64,000 nucleotides of DNA from DASQPA01 sp963756455 (GTDB lineage: Bacteria > Acidobacteriota > Thermoanaerobaculia > Multivoradales > UBA5704). The translations under genes were made by a program, and so were the position numbers. This document shows positions 26,401-60,497 of the stretch, in pieces; positions within the stretch are counted from its first letter, which is position 1; each line of letters begins with the position of its first letter. The notes under the pieces were generated by a model. The model saw only the letters and a program-made list of their open reading frames with translations. It did no database searches and was not told where the DNA came from. The stretch lies in the NCBI GenBank assembly GCA_963756455.1, contig CAVWNC010000004.1:992001-1056000 (forward strand), written 5' to 3'.

Positions 26401-29400
26401 GCCAGCTCCCCGGCCGTGAGCTCCCCGCCCGCGACCGACGCCCAGCCCAGAAGGTCGAGGGCACGCCAGGCGTACTCCTGGGCCAGGCGTTCGAGCCCGT
26501 CGGCGAGCGCCCGGGTGCGCGGGCCGACGCCCTCTTCTTCGGCCAAGGCCTCGGCCGTGGCCAGGAGGGTGGTCGCCAGGTCGCCCGGCGCGGGCCAGAA
26601 GTCGGCCGGCGCGTCCCGTTCTTCGAGATCCCGCCAGACCACCTCGTACATCCATTCGGCGAGAGCGTCGGGCCGCGCCGCGAGGAGGGTCCGGCGGCTG
26701 GCGCGCCGCGCCACGTAGCCGTCGATCCGCCCGCGGAGCCGGCCGTCCTCGCCCAGGAGCCGGAGGTCGGCGGTCAGGGTCTCGGCCTCCCTTCCGCCCT
26801 CCCGCAGCCGGACATGGCAGTAGAAGAGGGCCGGCACCGGCCCGTCGATCTCGATCTCCTGCCAGGCGAACGGCACGTAGGCCCCGGGCTCCCGCAACCC
26901 AGAGCCGGCAGGCCCGGCGAGCTGAAGACAGGCATCGAGCACCGCGGGATGGATGGGGAAGTCCCCGCGTTCGAGCCCCGGGGGGACGCGGATCTCCCCC
27001 AGCGCCTCGCCCGGCCCCCGCCAGAGCCGGCCCACCCCCTGGAATCGCGGTCCCAGCTCGATGCCCGCGGCGGCGAAGACCGCGTAATCCATCGGCTCCT
27101 CGGACAGCCGGCCGCGAAGCTCGGCGAGGGTCGAGCCGCCGGGATCCGGTGACGCCTGCGGCGCGAGCGCCTCGCGGCGCCCCTCGATGTGGAGCATCCA
27201 GGCACCGCCCGAGCCATCCAGGGGCCGACTGAAGATCTGGAACGCCCCCCCACCCTCCGCCTCCGGCTTGAGCACCAGCTGGAGCTCCCGCGCCGACTCC
27301 GGATCGTCGAGTTGGAGCGCGCGCTGGATCAGGCCCTGCGACAGCCGGCACGGGCCGTGGACCGACGCCAGGACCATCGCCAGATGGCTCGCCGCCGGCA
27401 CCACAACTGTGCCGAACACCCGGTGGTCGGAGAGCCAGGGCTGCCGGCGGCAGCTCACCTCCTGCGTATAGACCTCCTCCCCCGAGGCCAGATCCTGCCG
27501 CGTCCCCAGGAGCGGATGGGACGGCCCGCTCCCCACCGGCCGGCCCGGACGCCCAGGCTCCAGCCAGTAACGCTGGCGCTGGAAGGGATAGGTCGGCAGC
27601 CGCTCCCGGCGCCGTGGCCAAGGGTGGTCCCACGCCGCGAAGTCGAGAGTCCGGCCGTGGACGTGGAGGATCGCCGCCGCCGCTGCAAGCTGACCGTCTT
27701 CTTCAGCATCGCGGCAAAGCGAAGCCGCGAGGATCGGCGCCGGAACCGCCTCCGGCCAGCTCGCGGCCACCCTCATAGAAAGCACCGGATGGGGTCCCAC
27801 CTCCAGGAGCAGCCCGACTCCCAGACGCGCCAAAGTCTCGACGCCCGAGCCCAGCGCCTCCCCCGTCTGGCTCCACACCGACATCCGTTCGACCTCAGGC
27901 CTCCCCGCCACTCCCGCCAATACCCCTTCCTCGAACGGCGTCACCCCCGCCACCACCGCCGCTGTGATCTCCCCCACTCCCTGCCCCGCTACCACTTCCG
28001 GTTCCTGCCCGAACGACCGCCAGAGCGCCGCCAACCCCAGCTCCACCGCCAGGAGCGCTGGACCCGCGGACCGCGCTTCGTCATCGAGGAGAGATTCCAC
28101 GCCCAGCAGGCGGCTGCAACGCTCCACCACCTCGCGGAAGACCGGCTGGCTTGAGTAGAGCTCCCGGCCCATCCCCACGTACCCGCTTCCTTCACCCGGA
28201 AACAGCCAGGCCACCTTCGGCTGGGAACGGGAGCTCCCCCGGAACAGGCCTACCGCCGATTCCCCTCGCTCCAGGCAGCCCAGGAGCTCAACGGCCTCCA
28301 ACGCCGTGCTCGCCACCAAACCCGCCCGCTCCTCCAGGTGGTTGCGCCCCACGCCCGCCGTATACGCCACGTCCCCCAGATCCGCCTCCGGATGGCTCAA
28401 AAGCCACGAACGATATCTCCCAGCGAGCGCCAACAACGCCTCCGGCTGGCGAGCTGACAGGACCAGGAGGTGAGCCCCCCGCGCCCCGCCCGCGCTCTCC
28501 CAACGGCGGGACGGCGGAGCCTCCTCCACGACCACGTGCGCGTTTGTGCCGCTGAACGCGAACGAGCTCACCCCGGCGACCTTCCGCCCCGCTGGCCACG
28601 GCGTCGCCTCGGACGACACCCGCACCGAGATCTCCTCCCAAGCCATCCGCGGCGACGGCTGACGGAAGTGCAGGTGCGCGGGAATGAGATCCCCCTCCAT
28701 CGACAGCACCACTTTGATCAAGCCCGCGATCCCCGCTGCCGTCTCCAGGTGACCCATGTTCGTCTTGACCGAGCCCACGAGGAGCGGCGACCGCCGCGCC
28801 CGACCCGCCCCGAACACCGCCTCCAGGGATCGGATCTCGATCGGATCACCGAGTGCCGTCCCCGTCCCGTGCGCCTCCACATACGAAACCGCCTCCGGCT
28901 CCACCCCGCCCTGCGCCAAAGCCTCCCGGATCACCCGCTCCTGCGACGGACCGTTCGGCACCGTCAAGCCGCTGCTCCGACCGTCCTGGTTGACCGCCGA
29001 GCCGCGGATCAAACCCCAGATCCGGTCCCCGTCCCGCTCGGCGTCGCTCTGACGCTTGAGCACCACGATCCCGCAACCCTCCCCCCGCACGTAGCCGTCC
29101 GCCGCGGCGTCGAACGCCTTGCACCGGCCGTCCGGCGCCATCATCCGCGCTTTTGAGAAGTACACCGTCAGGTCCGGGCTGAGGATCGCGTTGACGCCAC
29201 CGGCGAGCGCCACCTCGCAGTCCCCCGAAAGCAGCGCCCGGCAAGCCTGGTTGAGCGCCACCAGAGACGCGCTGCAAGCCGTGTCCACCGCCATGCACGG
29301 ACCCTGGAGGCCGTAGACGAAGCTCAGCCGACCCACCGCCGCGCTCAGCGCGTTGCCCGTCCCCAGGTACTGATCGATCGCCTCGACTCCCTGGGAGGAG

Positions 29401-32400
29401 ATGAGACGTCCGTAGTCGGTCGTCGCCATCCCCATGTAGACGCCGGTCCGGGTGCCGAACAGGCGTTGCGGCGGGATGCCGGCGTTTTCGAGCGCTTCCC
29501 AGGTCACCTCCAGGAGCAGCCGCTGCTGCGGGTCGAGGGTCACCGCTTCGCGCGGAGAGATGCTGAAGAACTGCGGGTCGAAGCGGTCGATCCCCTCCAG
29601 GAAGCCGCCGAACCGCGTCGTCATCTTCCCCGGCGCCTCGGGGTCCGGATCGTAGAACGACTCGATGTCCCAGCGCTCCGCCGGCACCTCGCGGATCGCG
29701 TCCACCCCGTCGCGCAGCAGCCGCCAGTAGCTCTCCACGTCCGGAGCGCCCGGCAGCCGGCAACCCAGACCCACGATCGCCACCGGCTCGTCCAGAGAGC
29801 CCCGGCGCGGCTCACGCGCCAGGGCAGGCTTCGCCGCGAGCCCCAGCAGACGCTCGCTCAAGTGCCCCGCGAGGCTCGTCACCGTCGGATAGTCGAACGC
29901 CACCGTCGACGCCAGCCGGTACGACGTCCCGAGCTGCGCTTGCAGGCGGTTGACCAGCTCGACCGACAGCATTGAGTCCATCCCCAGGTTGAAGAAACCC
30001 TCTTCCGGGTCCGGCGGCCCGGGAAGCGCCAGCACCGCCTGCACCTCGCGCTTCAGGTGCTCGGCCATCGCGCCCCGCCGGCCCTCCGGCGAGAGCGCCG
30101 TGAGACGCGCCAGGAGATCCGAGCCGCCCGCTCCCGGCGCACACAGCTCCTGGAGAAGCGACGGAGGCACCGACGACTGATCCCCGTACCGGCGCCAGTC
30201 CGCGCGCAGCACCGCCCCCTGGGCCACCCCGCCGACCACCAGACGTTCGAGCGCGGCGTGCGCCTCCTCCGTCTCCAAGAGGCCCAACCCGCGCGACCGC
30301 AGGCGCGTCTCCAGGGAACGCTCCGACACCATCCCTCCCGCCGACCACGGCCCCCAGTTGACGCTCGTCGCGGCGAGCCCCTGCCGGCGACGCTCCCAGG
30401 CCAATGCGTCCAGGTAGGCGTTGGCCGCCGCATAGCTGCTCTGACCGGGAACCCCGAGGAGCGGCGCGATCGACGAGTAGAGGACGAAGAAGTCCAACGG
30501 CAGCCCGGCCGTCTGCGCGTGCAGGTGCCAGGCCCCGGCGAGCTTCGGCGACAGCACGCCCGCGAAGCGATCCCAGCTCTGGCTTCCCACCATCCCGTCG
30601 TCGAGCACGCCGGCGGCATGCACCACACCCCGGAGCGGCATCCCCATACTCGCGATCTCCGCCAGCAGCGACGACACGTCTTCGGAGCGGCTCACGTCCG
30701 CCGCCACCACTCGCGCCTGGCAGCCGAGCGACGCGAGCTCCGTGACCACTTCCGCCGCCACCTCCCCTGAGGGCTGCCTGCCCACGAGCACCAGGTGGCG
30801 AGCCCCCCGCCGCGCCAACCAGCGCGCCGCACGGCGCCCGAGAGAGCCCAGGCCGCCCGTCACGACGTAGGTCGCCTCCGGCCGGACTTCCAGCCCCGAG
30901 CTCCCCGGCAGGCGGAGTGGAACCAGGCGCGGCACATACCGGCTCTTCCCTCGCCAGACCTCCTGCGCCTCCCCGGTTTCCTGAACCAGCCGGCGCGCCA
31001 AGTCCGCCAGCGGCCAGGGCATCGCAGGATCGACATCCAGCAGCCGGCATCCCAGCCCGGGTTGCTCGCTCGCCACCACCCGGCCGAAGCCCCAGAGCAA
31101 AGCCGACCACGGATCGAGCCCGGAATCTCCCGCCATCCCCACTCCGCCCCGGGTCACCAGCCACAGCCCGCCGGGAAGATCCACTTCCCGGCCGAGGAGA
31201 GCCTGCACCAGGTCCAGCGGGCCTTCGCACATCGACCGCGCCGCACCCAGCGGATCTTCCGACCCTTCCACTGCGCGCTCCGCCAGCACCACCACACCCG
31301 CCAGGGGACCTTCCCACTCCCCCGTCGCTGTACGACCCTGCAGCGCCAGCTCACGGGCGAGCCCCGCGCCCAGATCCTTCTCCGCCACTACCCACCAATG
31401 CCCGGCGAAAGAAGCTCTCGGCACCGCTTCCTCGCGGAGAGCCTCGCGCCACTCGACGCCGTAGAGCAGTCCCCCCACCTCTCTCTCGACCCCCCGCAGC
31501 AGAGCCTGCCGCGGAGCCCGCTTCAGCACGAAACCGCGGAGCGCCCCAAGCAACCCCTCCGCCGCGTCGAACAATTCGAGGTCGAACGTCCTCGACTCTT
31601 CCCCGAAGCCCACACGCTGCCGCACGGAGCAGTAGAACTGCGTCGGCACCGGACGATAGAGCACGAGATCCTGGTATTCGATCGGCAGATAGAGGTCGCT
31701 GCCGGATAGATCCTCCAACGTCACCGCGCTCGCCTGGGTGCAGGCATCGAGCACCGCCGGATGGATCGGCAGGCTCGCGTCGAGCCCCCCCAGACCCGAA
31801 GGCACCACGATCTCCGCCAGGGCTTCCCCTCCCCGGCTCCACAACCGGCGGATGCCCCGAAACGTCGGGCCAAGGGCCAGGCCCAGAGCTGTCGAGCGCT
31901 CGTAGAGCTCCTGCGACTCGCGAGCGTCGAGCCGTGACCGCAAGCAATCCAGAGACTCGCTCGCCCTGGGCTCCACGCCCGCTTCCGGACCGGGCTCCAC
32001 CCGCCCCCGGCAGTGCAGAGTCCACTCCTCTTCCACCCCTTCCGCTCGACTGTGGAGCTGGAACGAGCTGCTAGCCCCGTCCGGGCTTCGCTCCAGGCTC
32101 AGCTGCAGCTCGCGCGATCCCAGAGCCGACAGGAGGAGCGGTTCCAGGATCGACATCCCCAGCAAACGGCGCGGCAGCGGTCCACTGCCCAGGACCAGCG
32201 CGGCGAAGCCCGAAGCCGGCATCACCATCCGCTCGTAGATCACGTGATCCGCCAGGTAGCCGGGAGAGCCGCCGGCGAGCGTGCTCGTGTACACCACCTC
32301 GCCCGACACCGCCGACTCCTGCCGTATTCCCAGGAAGGGATGAACACCCCGGATCTCCGATGTCGACCGCGTCGCCGACGGCTCCACCCAGTAGCGCTGG

Positions 32401-35400
32401 CGCTCGAAGGGATAGGTCGGGAGCGCCACCTTACGCCGTGGCCACGGACGGTCCCAGCCTGCGAAGGACGGCGTCACGCCCGCCGCGTACAGGCGCGCCA
32501 TCCCCGTGGCCAGCTGGAACGTCTCCCCGCGACCCGGAAGCAGCGACGCCACCCGCAATGGCGGCTCCGACCCGGTGAGACCCAGGAGCGCCGGCCGCGA
32601 GCCCATCTCCATCAACACCCCCATGCCCAACTCGCCGAGCTGCTTCAGCCCGCGGCCGGGGTCCAGAAGGCTCTTTCCGACGGACAGCATCCCAGCCACC
32701 GCCTCCGCCGCGCGCTCCCCCGCCCCCTCGCCGAACACCACGTCCGGCTCCACTCCCCACGACCGCCAAAGCTCCGCGAGCCCCATCGCCAGCGCGAACC
32801 CGGACTCGTCCTCGTCTCTCCCGAGGAGCACCGCGAGGCCGCCGCAACGGTCCACCGCCGCCCGGAAAACCGGCTGCGTCGAGTAGAGCTCCCCTCCCAT
32901 CCCCGCGCTGTCGATACCGCCAAAGAACCAAGCCACCCGCGGCCGTCCCTTCACCCTCCCCCGATAGAGGCCCGGCGCCGGCTCCCCGGCACCGAGCCGG
33001 GCCAGGAGCTCCCGCGCCTCCGCCACCGTCCCCACGACCAGCGCCGCCCGTTCCTCCAGATGGCTGCGCCCCACCCCCGACGTGTAGCCAAAGTCGCCCA
33101 GGTCCACCTCTCCCGGCCCCTCCAGGCGACCCAGGTACCGAGCTGCCAGCTCCCGCAGCGCCGGCTCGCTCCGCGCCGACAGGACCCATAGATGATGGCT
33201 CCGCTCCGCGCCACCCTCCCCCCGCGGCGCCGCAACCGGCGGCCCTTCCACGATCACGTGCGCATTCGTGCCGGTAAAGCCGAAGGAGCTGATCCCGGCG
33301 ATCCTCCTCCCCTCCGGCCAGGGCCGCGCGCGGCTCACGACCTCGACGGGAAGGCTCTGCCAGGCGATATGCGGATTGGGCTCGTGGAAGTGAAGGTGGG
33401 CCGGGATCACCCCGTGCTCGAAGGCGAGGAGAACCTTGGCGAGGCTCGCCATCCCGGACGCCGACTCCAGGTGACCGAGGTTGGTCTTGACCGAGCCCAG
33501 AAGCAGCGGCCGCGCCGCCTCCCGCAGCTCCCCGAAAACCGCCGCCGCCGCCTGCACCTCAATGGGGTCGCCGAGCGGCGTCCCCGTGCCGTGCGCCTCC
33601 AGATAGTCGACCTCGGCGGGCTCGCAGCCGGACTGGTGGAGCGCCGCCCGGATCACCCGCTCCTGGGACGGGCCGTTGGGCACCGTGAGCCCGCTGCTCG
33701 CCCCATCCTGATTGACGGCGCTGCCGCGGACGACCCCGAGGAGAGGATCGCCGTCCCGCAGAGCGTCGGAGAGGCGCTTCAACACCACCACCCCGCAACC
33801 CTCACCCCGCACGTAACCGTCGGCCGTCGCGTCGAAGGTCTTGCAGCGGCCGTCGGGGGCGAGCATGCGGGCACGGCAGGCCGCGATCATCCCCTCCGGG
33901 GTGAGGAGGACGTTGACGCCGCCGGCGAGGACGAGGTCACAGTCCCCGCTGCGCAGGGCTTGGCAAGCCTGGTGGAGGGCGACGAGCGAGCTGCTGCACG
34001 CCGTGTCGACCGCCATCGCCGGCCCCTCCAGGCCGAAGACGAAGGCGACTCTCCCGGCGATGGCGTTGACCGCGTTACCGGTGATGAAGTGGGCGTCGAT
34101 GGCCTCGGCTCCCCCGGCGGCGAGGAGCCGTCCGTATTCGTTCCCGCCGACTCCCACGAAGACCCCGGTGCGGGTGCCGGCGAGCGAGTGCGGCGCCACC
34201 CCCGCCCGTTCGAGCGCCTCCCAACCCACCTCCAGGAGGAGGCGCTGCTGCGGGTCCATCCCCACGGCTTCCCGCGGCGCGATACCGAAGAAGGCGGCGT
34301 CGAAGCGGTCCAGCCGGTCGAGAAAGCCGCCGTAGCGGGTGTAGATCTTGCCCGGCGTCTCGGGGTCGGGATCGTAATAAGCCTCGACGTCCCAGCGCTC
34401 AGGGGGCGGCTCCGCGATCGCCTCCCGCCCTTCCGACAGGAGTTCCCAGAGCTCTTCCGCCGAGCCCGCCCCCGGGGTCCGACAGGCGAGGGCGATGATG
34501 GCGATCGGCTCCCGCGGAGAGGCTGTCCCCGTCGCCGTGGACCGGCGGACGCCGAGGGCGCCCAGCGCCAGCACCTCTCCCAGGAGGAAGTCGGCCAGCT
34601 CCCCGAGCCGGGGCCGGTCCATGGCGAGCGTGGCCGGCAGCGAACAACCCAGGGCTGCTTCGAGATGGCGCCGCAGCTCGACGGCCATCAGGGAATCCAT
34701 CCCGAGGTCGAAGAAGCCGACCCGGGGATCGATCTCCGCCGGATCGAGGCGCAGAACCTCGCCCACGATCGCCCGCAGCCGGTCTTCGAGGAGCCGCCGC
34801 CGCTCGCCCGGAGGCGCCGCCGCGAGCCGCTCGACCAGGGCGGTCGGGGCGGTCGAGTCCGGTAGGCTCGGCGGACGGGACGATGCGAGGCTCGTCGCCA
34901 GCTCCTCCAGGAAGGGCCGGCGCTGCCGCGCCTGGTAGACCGCGAGGAACGTCGGCCAATCGGCGGCGGCGACCACCGCCTGGGCGCGGTCGCAACCCGC
35001 CACCCGCGGCCAGGCGGCGAGGGCGGTCGCCGGGTCGAGGAGCTGGAGGCCGCTCAGGCGCAGCCGCTCCCCGCCCTCCGTCACCGCCATCCCCTCCGCG
35101 GCCCAGGGTCCGTAGGCGAGGCTCGTCGCGGCGAGCCCCTGGCCGCGACGGAAGCGGGCGAGAGCATCCAGGAAAGCGTTGGCGGCCGCGTAATGGCCAT
35201 GCCCGAGACTTCCCCAGACGGCCGAGACCGAAGAGAAGGTGACGAACGCCGCGAGCCCCAGCTCCCGGGTGAGCTCGTGCAGCCACCAGGCCCCGGACAC
35301 CTTGGCGGCGAGCATCTCCGCCAGCTCCTCGTCCAACATCTCGCGGAGCGGCCGTTCGGCGACGACCCCGGCCGCATGGACGAGGCCCTGGAGCGGCGGC

Positions 35401-38400
35401 ATGCGGCGCCCGATCTCCAAAAGCAGACCCTCGACCTCCTCCCGCCGGCTCACGTCGGCGGCGAGAACCTCCACCCGGCAGCCGAGCGCCTCGATCTCCT
35501 CGATCGCCCCGAGCGCCGCCACGCCGGGCGGGCGGCGCCCGACGAGCGCCAGGTGCCGAGCCCCCTCCGCGGCCAGCCAGCGGGCCACCTGGAGGCCCAG
35601 GGCGCCCAGCCCGCCGGTGACCAGATAGCTCGCCTTGAGCGAGATTTGGAGCGGCGTCCCCGCTTTCCCCAGGGCGAGAGGCCGCAACCGGGGGAGGAAG
35701 CTCCCCGTCTCCCGGAGCGCCACCTGATCCTCGCCGGTATCTGCTGCCGGCGGCGAGGACGACAGCGCGGAGAGGAGGCGCTCGCTCCAGGGAGCGTCGG
35801 CGCCCGGAGCCGCCGCGACCGGTAGGTCCACGAGGCCGCCCCAGAGCTCCGGGTGTTCGAGCGCGAGCACTTTCCCCAAGCCCCAGAGCGGCGCCTGGAA
35901 GGGTTCCACCGTCTCCTCGTCCGCCACCGCCTGGGCGCCGCGAGTGACGAGGGTGAGCGGCACGGCGACCGAGCTCTGGACCAGGGCCTGCACCAGGTGG
36001 AGGGTGCTCAAGAGCGCGAGGGACGCGAACGCCCCGAGCGCCGCCTCCCCGGCCGCGCTTGGGAGGTCCAGGCTCCAGAGGTGAACGACGCGGCGGAGGG
36101 GGGGCTCCGCGGTGGCCAGCTCGCCCAAAACCCTCGCGAAGCCCGCGGCTCCCTGCCCCTCGATTTCCTCGGCGCGGAGGAGCCGGCAGGGACAACCGCG
36201 CTCGGCGAGCCGCGCGGCCAGGCTGCGCGCCCAGCCCAACTCGTCGGCCAGCAAGAGCCAGGTGCCCGGCTCTCCCGGCGGCGCCGTTTCCGCGGGCAGC
36301 TCTCGGCGCCGCCAGCCGACCTCGAAGAGGCAGCGCTCGACCGCGGTGGCCGCCGGGCCGCGCCCGGCCGGCGGAGTTGCCGGTGTTGCCGACGGAGGGC
36401 GGCTCGGGGCTTCGAGCCAGAAGCGGCTGCGACGGAAGGGGTAGGTCGGCAGCGCCAGCTTCCGTCTCGGCTGCCGATCCGCCGCGGCGGGGTCCCAGGC
36501 CGCGAAGTCCGGCGTGAGACCCGCGGCGTAGAGCTCGGCCAGGGCCTCCGCCAGCTGGCGCATCTCACCCCGACCGCGGCGAAGCGAGGGCACCAGCCTC
36601 GGCGAAGGGGTGACCTCGCTCGCCGCCTCGGGCCCGGGCTTGGGCCAGGAGCGGCCGGCCATGCCGAGGAGGACCGGCTGCGGCCCCACCTCCAGGAGGA
36701 GCCCCACGCCCAGCTCAGCCAGGGACTGGACGGCGGGACCGAACTGGACCGTCTCCCGCGCCTGCCGGCGCCAGTAGGGCGCATCCAAGGTCCGGCCGGG
36801 AGAGAGGGGCCGTCCGGTCAGGCTGGCGATCAGCGTCCGCCGGGGTGGGCGCAATTCGCAACGGGCGGCGAAGGCTTCGAAGTCGTCGAGGATCGGCTCG
36901 ACGAGTGCCGAGTGGAAGGCGTGGGAGGTCCGCAGGCGCCGGGTGCGCACCCCGTCGCGGGAAAAGTCGGCGAGGAGAGCGTCGAGGGCTTCCGCCGGGC
37001 CGCTCAAGACGACGTGGGAACCGTTGTCGGCGGCAACCGCGAGCCGCGGCTCGTGAGCGAGCCTGCCGCGGACCTCCCGGAGGCCGGCGAAGACCGCCGC
37101 CATGGCGCCCCCGGCCGGCAGGTCCGCCATGAGCTCGGCCCGCCGGAGGACGAGGGAGAGCCCGTCTTCGAGCGTGACCGCTCCCGCCACGACCGCCGCC
37201 GCGAATTCGCCGACGCTGTGCCCGAAGACGATGTCGGGCGTGAGGCCCCAGCTGCGCCAGAGCTCGGCCAGGGCCACCTCCAGGGCGAAGAGCGCCGGTT
37301 GCGTGAAGCGGGTCTGGTCGAGGAGCGCGGGACGGCCGTCCGCGCTCTCCGCGGCGCTTTCCACGGCCCTTTCCGTGGCGAAGACGACGTCGAGGAGCGA
37401 GGTCCCCGACGCTGCCGAGACCTGGCGGTCGCAGCGGTCGAAGACCTCCCGAAAGACCGGCTGCGCCACGTAGAGCTCGCGCCCCATCCCCCGGTATTGG
37501 CTGCCCTGGCCGGAGAACAGCCAGGCCACCTTCGGGCGGGCACTCCTCCCGCCCCGAAAGAGGCCGGGGGCAGTCTCGCCGCGGCGCAGCTTGCCGAGGA
37601 GGTCCCGCGCCTCGGCGGTCGTCGCGGCGACCACGGCGCCCCGCTCCCCAAGATGGCTGCGCCCTGCTCCGGCGGTGTAGGCGACGTCGGCCAGGACGGC
37701 CTCCGGATGCCGCTCCAGCCAATCCTCGTAGCGCCCGGCCAGCCGCGCGAGGGCCTCCCCATCGCGGCCGGAGATCGCGAGCACCTGGGGAGCGGGCACC
37801 GCAGCCGCCACGACGGCTTCGGGCGCCGTGGGCGCCACAGTCGCCACGGTCCCTTCGGGAGCGGGAGGCTCCTCGACCACGACGTGGGCGTTGGTGCCGC
37901 TGAAGCCGAAGGAGCTGACCCCCGCGATCCTCCTCCTGCCGGAAGGCCAGGGGCCGCACTCCGTCCGCACCGCGACCGGCAGGCGCTGCCAGGGGATGTG
38001 GGGGCTGGGCTGCCGGAAATGGAGGTGTCCGGGGATCTTGCCGTGCTCGATCGCCTGGACGATCTTGATCAGCGCCGCGGCCCCGGCCGCCGCTTCGAGG
38101 TGCCCGACGTGGGTCTTGACCGAACCCAGGAGGAGCGGCTCCCCAGGCTCCCGTCCCTCGCCCAGGACCGCCGCCGCGGCCTGGACCTCGATGGGATCGC
38201 CAAGGCGGGTGCCCGTCCCGTGCGCCTCCAGGTAGACCACCTCGCGCGGCGCCACCCTGGCCTGAGCGAGGGCGTCGCGGATCACCCTCTCCTGGGCGGC
38301 GGCGCTCGGCACCGTGAGGCCGGCGCTCGCGCCATCCTGGTTCACCGCGCTGCCGCGGAGGAGCGCCAAGACGGTGTCGCCGTCGCGCCGGGCGTCCTTC

Positions 38401-39234
38401 AGGCGCTTGAGGACGACGATCCCGCAGCCCTCGCTCCGCACGTAGCCGTCGGCTGTGGCATCGAAGGTCTTGCAGCGGCCGTCCGGGGCGAGCATCCGGG
38501 CCTTCGAGAAGTTGAGGGTCGGCTCGGGCGTGAGGATGACGTTGACGCCGCCGGCGAGCGCGAGGTCGCTCTTGCCGCTCCGCAGGCTCTGGCAGGCCTG
38601 GTGCACCGCCACGAGCGCCGAGCTGCAGGCGGTGTCGATGGCGACGTTGGGCCCTTCGAGGCCGAGCACGTAGCTGATCCGCCCGACGCCCGCGCTGTGT
38701 GCCGTCCCAGTGCCGGCGTAGGCGTCGATCGCGGCCTCGCCGCGGCCCGCGACGAGCTGGGCATAGTCGGAAGAGGCGATGCCGACGAACACCCCCGTGC
38801 GGCTGCCGCGCAGGCCCTGGGGGGCCTGACCGGCCCGCTCCAGAGCCTCCCAGGTCACTTCGAGGAGGAGGCGGTGCTGGGGGTCCATGCTCGCCGCTTC
38901 GCGGGGAGAGATGCCGAAGAGCCCGGCGTCAAAACAGTCGATCTCTGAGAGGAAGCCGCCGACCCGGGTGACCATCTTGCCGGGGGCGTCCGGATCGGGA
39001 TCGAAGTAGGCGTCGATGTTCCAGCGGTCGGCGGGCACCTCCGCGATGGGGTCGAGCCCGCTTTCGAGCAGGTGCCAGAAAGCCTCCGCGTCGGGGCCGC
39101 CGGGGAAGCGCAACCCATAGCCCACCACCGCGATCGGCGCGCTCCCGGCGGCTTCGAGCTCCCGGATGCGCGCGGCCTGCCGCTTGATGATGAGGAGGGC
39201 CTTGCGCTTGGCGTCGGCCCGCTCGGGCGCCGGC

Positions 39235-39251
<17 letters not shown>
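23484..39251 (-). CDS. Type I PKS B: three modules (5-7)
   Basis: The protein has 5255 residues. A docking helix (about 10-33) precedes module 5: KS 34-460, AT 570-870, KR about 1203-1390, ACP about 1473-1553. Module 6: KS 1578-2002, truncated AT 2100-2273, DH 2293-2590, KR about 2793-2973, ACP about 3060-3137. Module 7: KS 3153-3582, truncated AT 3678-3883, DH 3913-4190, C-methyltransferase about 4217-4590, KR about 4827-5020, ACP about 5100-5183, and an acidic C-terminal docking helix (LDELSADQLSDLLSRQL). It starts with GTG at 39251 after GAGGAG, overlapping PKS A by 17 bases, and its stop overlaps the PKS C start. Only module 5 has a complete AT. The stretch from DH7 to the KS6 end duplicates part of PKS A. 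Confidence 0.96.
23700..29790 (-). other. PKS module 7: KS-AT(stub)-DH-C-MT-KR(Tyr to His)-ACP
   Basis: The KS has DTACSASL. The AT stub reads AGQGVGEITAAV (near 27960-28000). The DH has the full HxxxGxxxxP motif (HRVFGTVVVP) and HPAVLDACLQ. The C-MT has VLEVGAGTGATT and AANVLHATRD. The KR keeps its NADPH motif and Ser, but the catalytic Tyr is His (QANHAAANTF; codon CAC at 24303-24305), so reduction is doubtful. An alpha-methyl beta-keto unit would result if it is dead. Confidence 0.85.
27190..33260 (-). repeat. Copy 2 of a 6-kb internal PKS duplication (modules 6-7)
   Basis: This stretch runs from within DH7 up to the C-terminal end of KS6 and is closely similar at the DNA level to 41690-47775. 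It includes AT stub 6, DH6, KR6, ACP6, KS7 and AT stub 7. Long runs are identical, for example around the FGGIDSAGMG and WSQTGEALGSG segments, with scattered, mostly silent differences. Similarity drops at both ends. Boundaries are estimated by eye to about 50 bases. Confidence 0.85.
29840..34516 (-). other. PKS module 6: KS-AT(stub)-DH-KR-ACP
   Basis: The KS is intact (DTACSSSL). The AT stub begins VAWFFGGIDSAGMGGELYS and has FGEGAGERAAEAVAG (near 32701-32740) in place of GHSxGE; the rest of the AT core is missing. The DH has HVIYERMVMP, in which the Gly of HxxxGxxxxP is absent, and HPAVLDACTQ. The KR has LDDGMV (B type) with Ser and Tyr (YSSIAPLLG, SYAAANAYLD). An enoyl unit is predicted. 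Confidence 0.85.
34590..39147 (-). other. PKS module 5: KS-AT-KR-ACP
   Basis: The AT is intact: GQGSQYRGMG, FGHSVGEFAAAV (near 37200-37230) and SHAFHSALVEP, malonyl-type. The KR has FSSVSAVWG and HYAAANAFLD but lacks the LDD motif (HAAGVVAERPL), suggesting A-type stereochemistry. There is no DH, so a beta-hydroxy unit is predicted. The ACP reads DLGMDSLMAVEL. It is the only module of PKS B able to load its own extender. Confidence 0.88.
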
Positions 39252-60417
<21,166 letters not shown>

Positions 60418-60449
60418 TAAGGCGCCGCTCCGATCCCGCGACCGGCGTC

Positions 60450-60455
60450 ATTGTA
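60450..60455 (-). promoter_or_regulatory. Candidate -10 of the PKS A-B-C-LLM operon
   Basis: On the minus strand TACAAT matches five of six bases of the -10 consensus, 33 bases before the PKS A GTG. No convincing -35 is seen at the usual distance, so an activator or alternative sigma factor is possible. The 80-bp gap between PKS A and the divergent methyltransferase gene is the only intergenic space upstream of the operon. Confidence 0.35.
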
Positions 60456-60471
60456 TGCTTCAAGCAGGTTC

Positions 60472-60497
60472 TGCGCGCATGGTACGATCCGCGCGCA
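60472..60497 (+). promoter_or_regulatory. Palindrome and leaderless-type -10 in the divergent PKS/methyltransferase promoter
   Basis: TGCGCGC (60472-60478) and GCGCGCA (60491-60497) form a perfect inverted repeat with a 12-base spacer, ending right before the ATG of the methyltransferase gene. Inside the spacer TACGAT (60483-60488) is a -10-like hexamer 9 bases before that ATG, and no Shine-Dalgarno sequence is present. A regulator bound here could affect both directions. Confidence 0.4.
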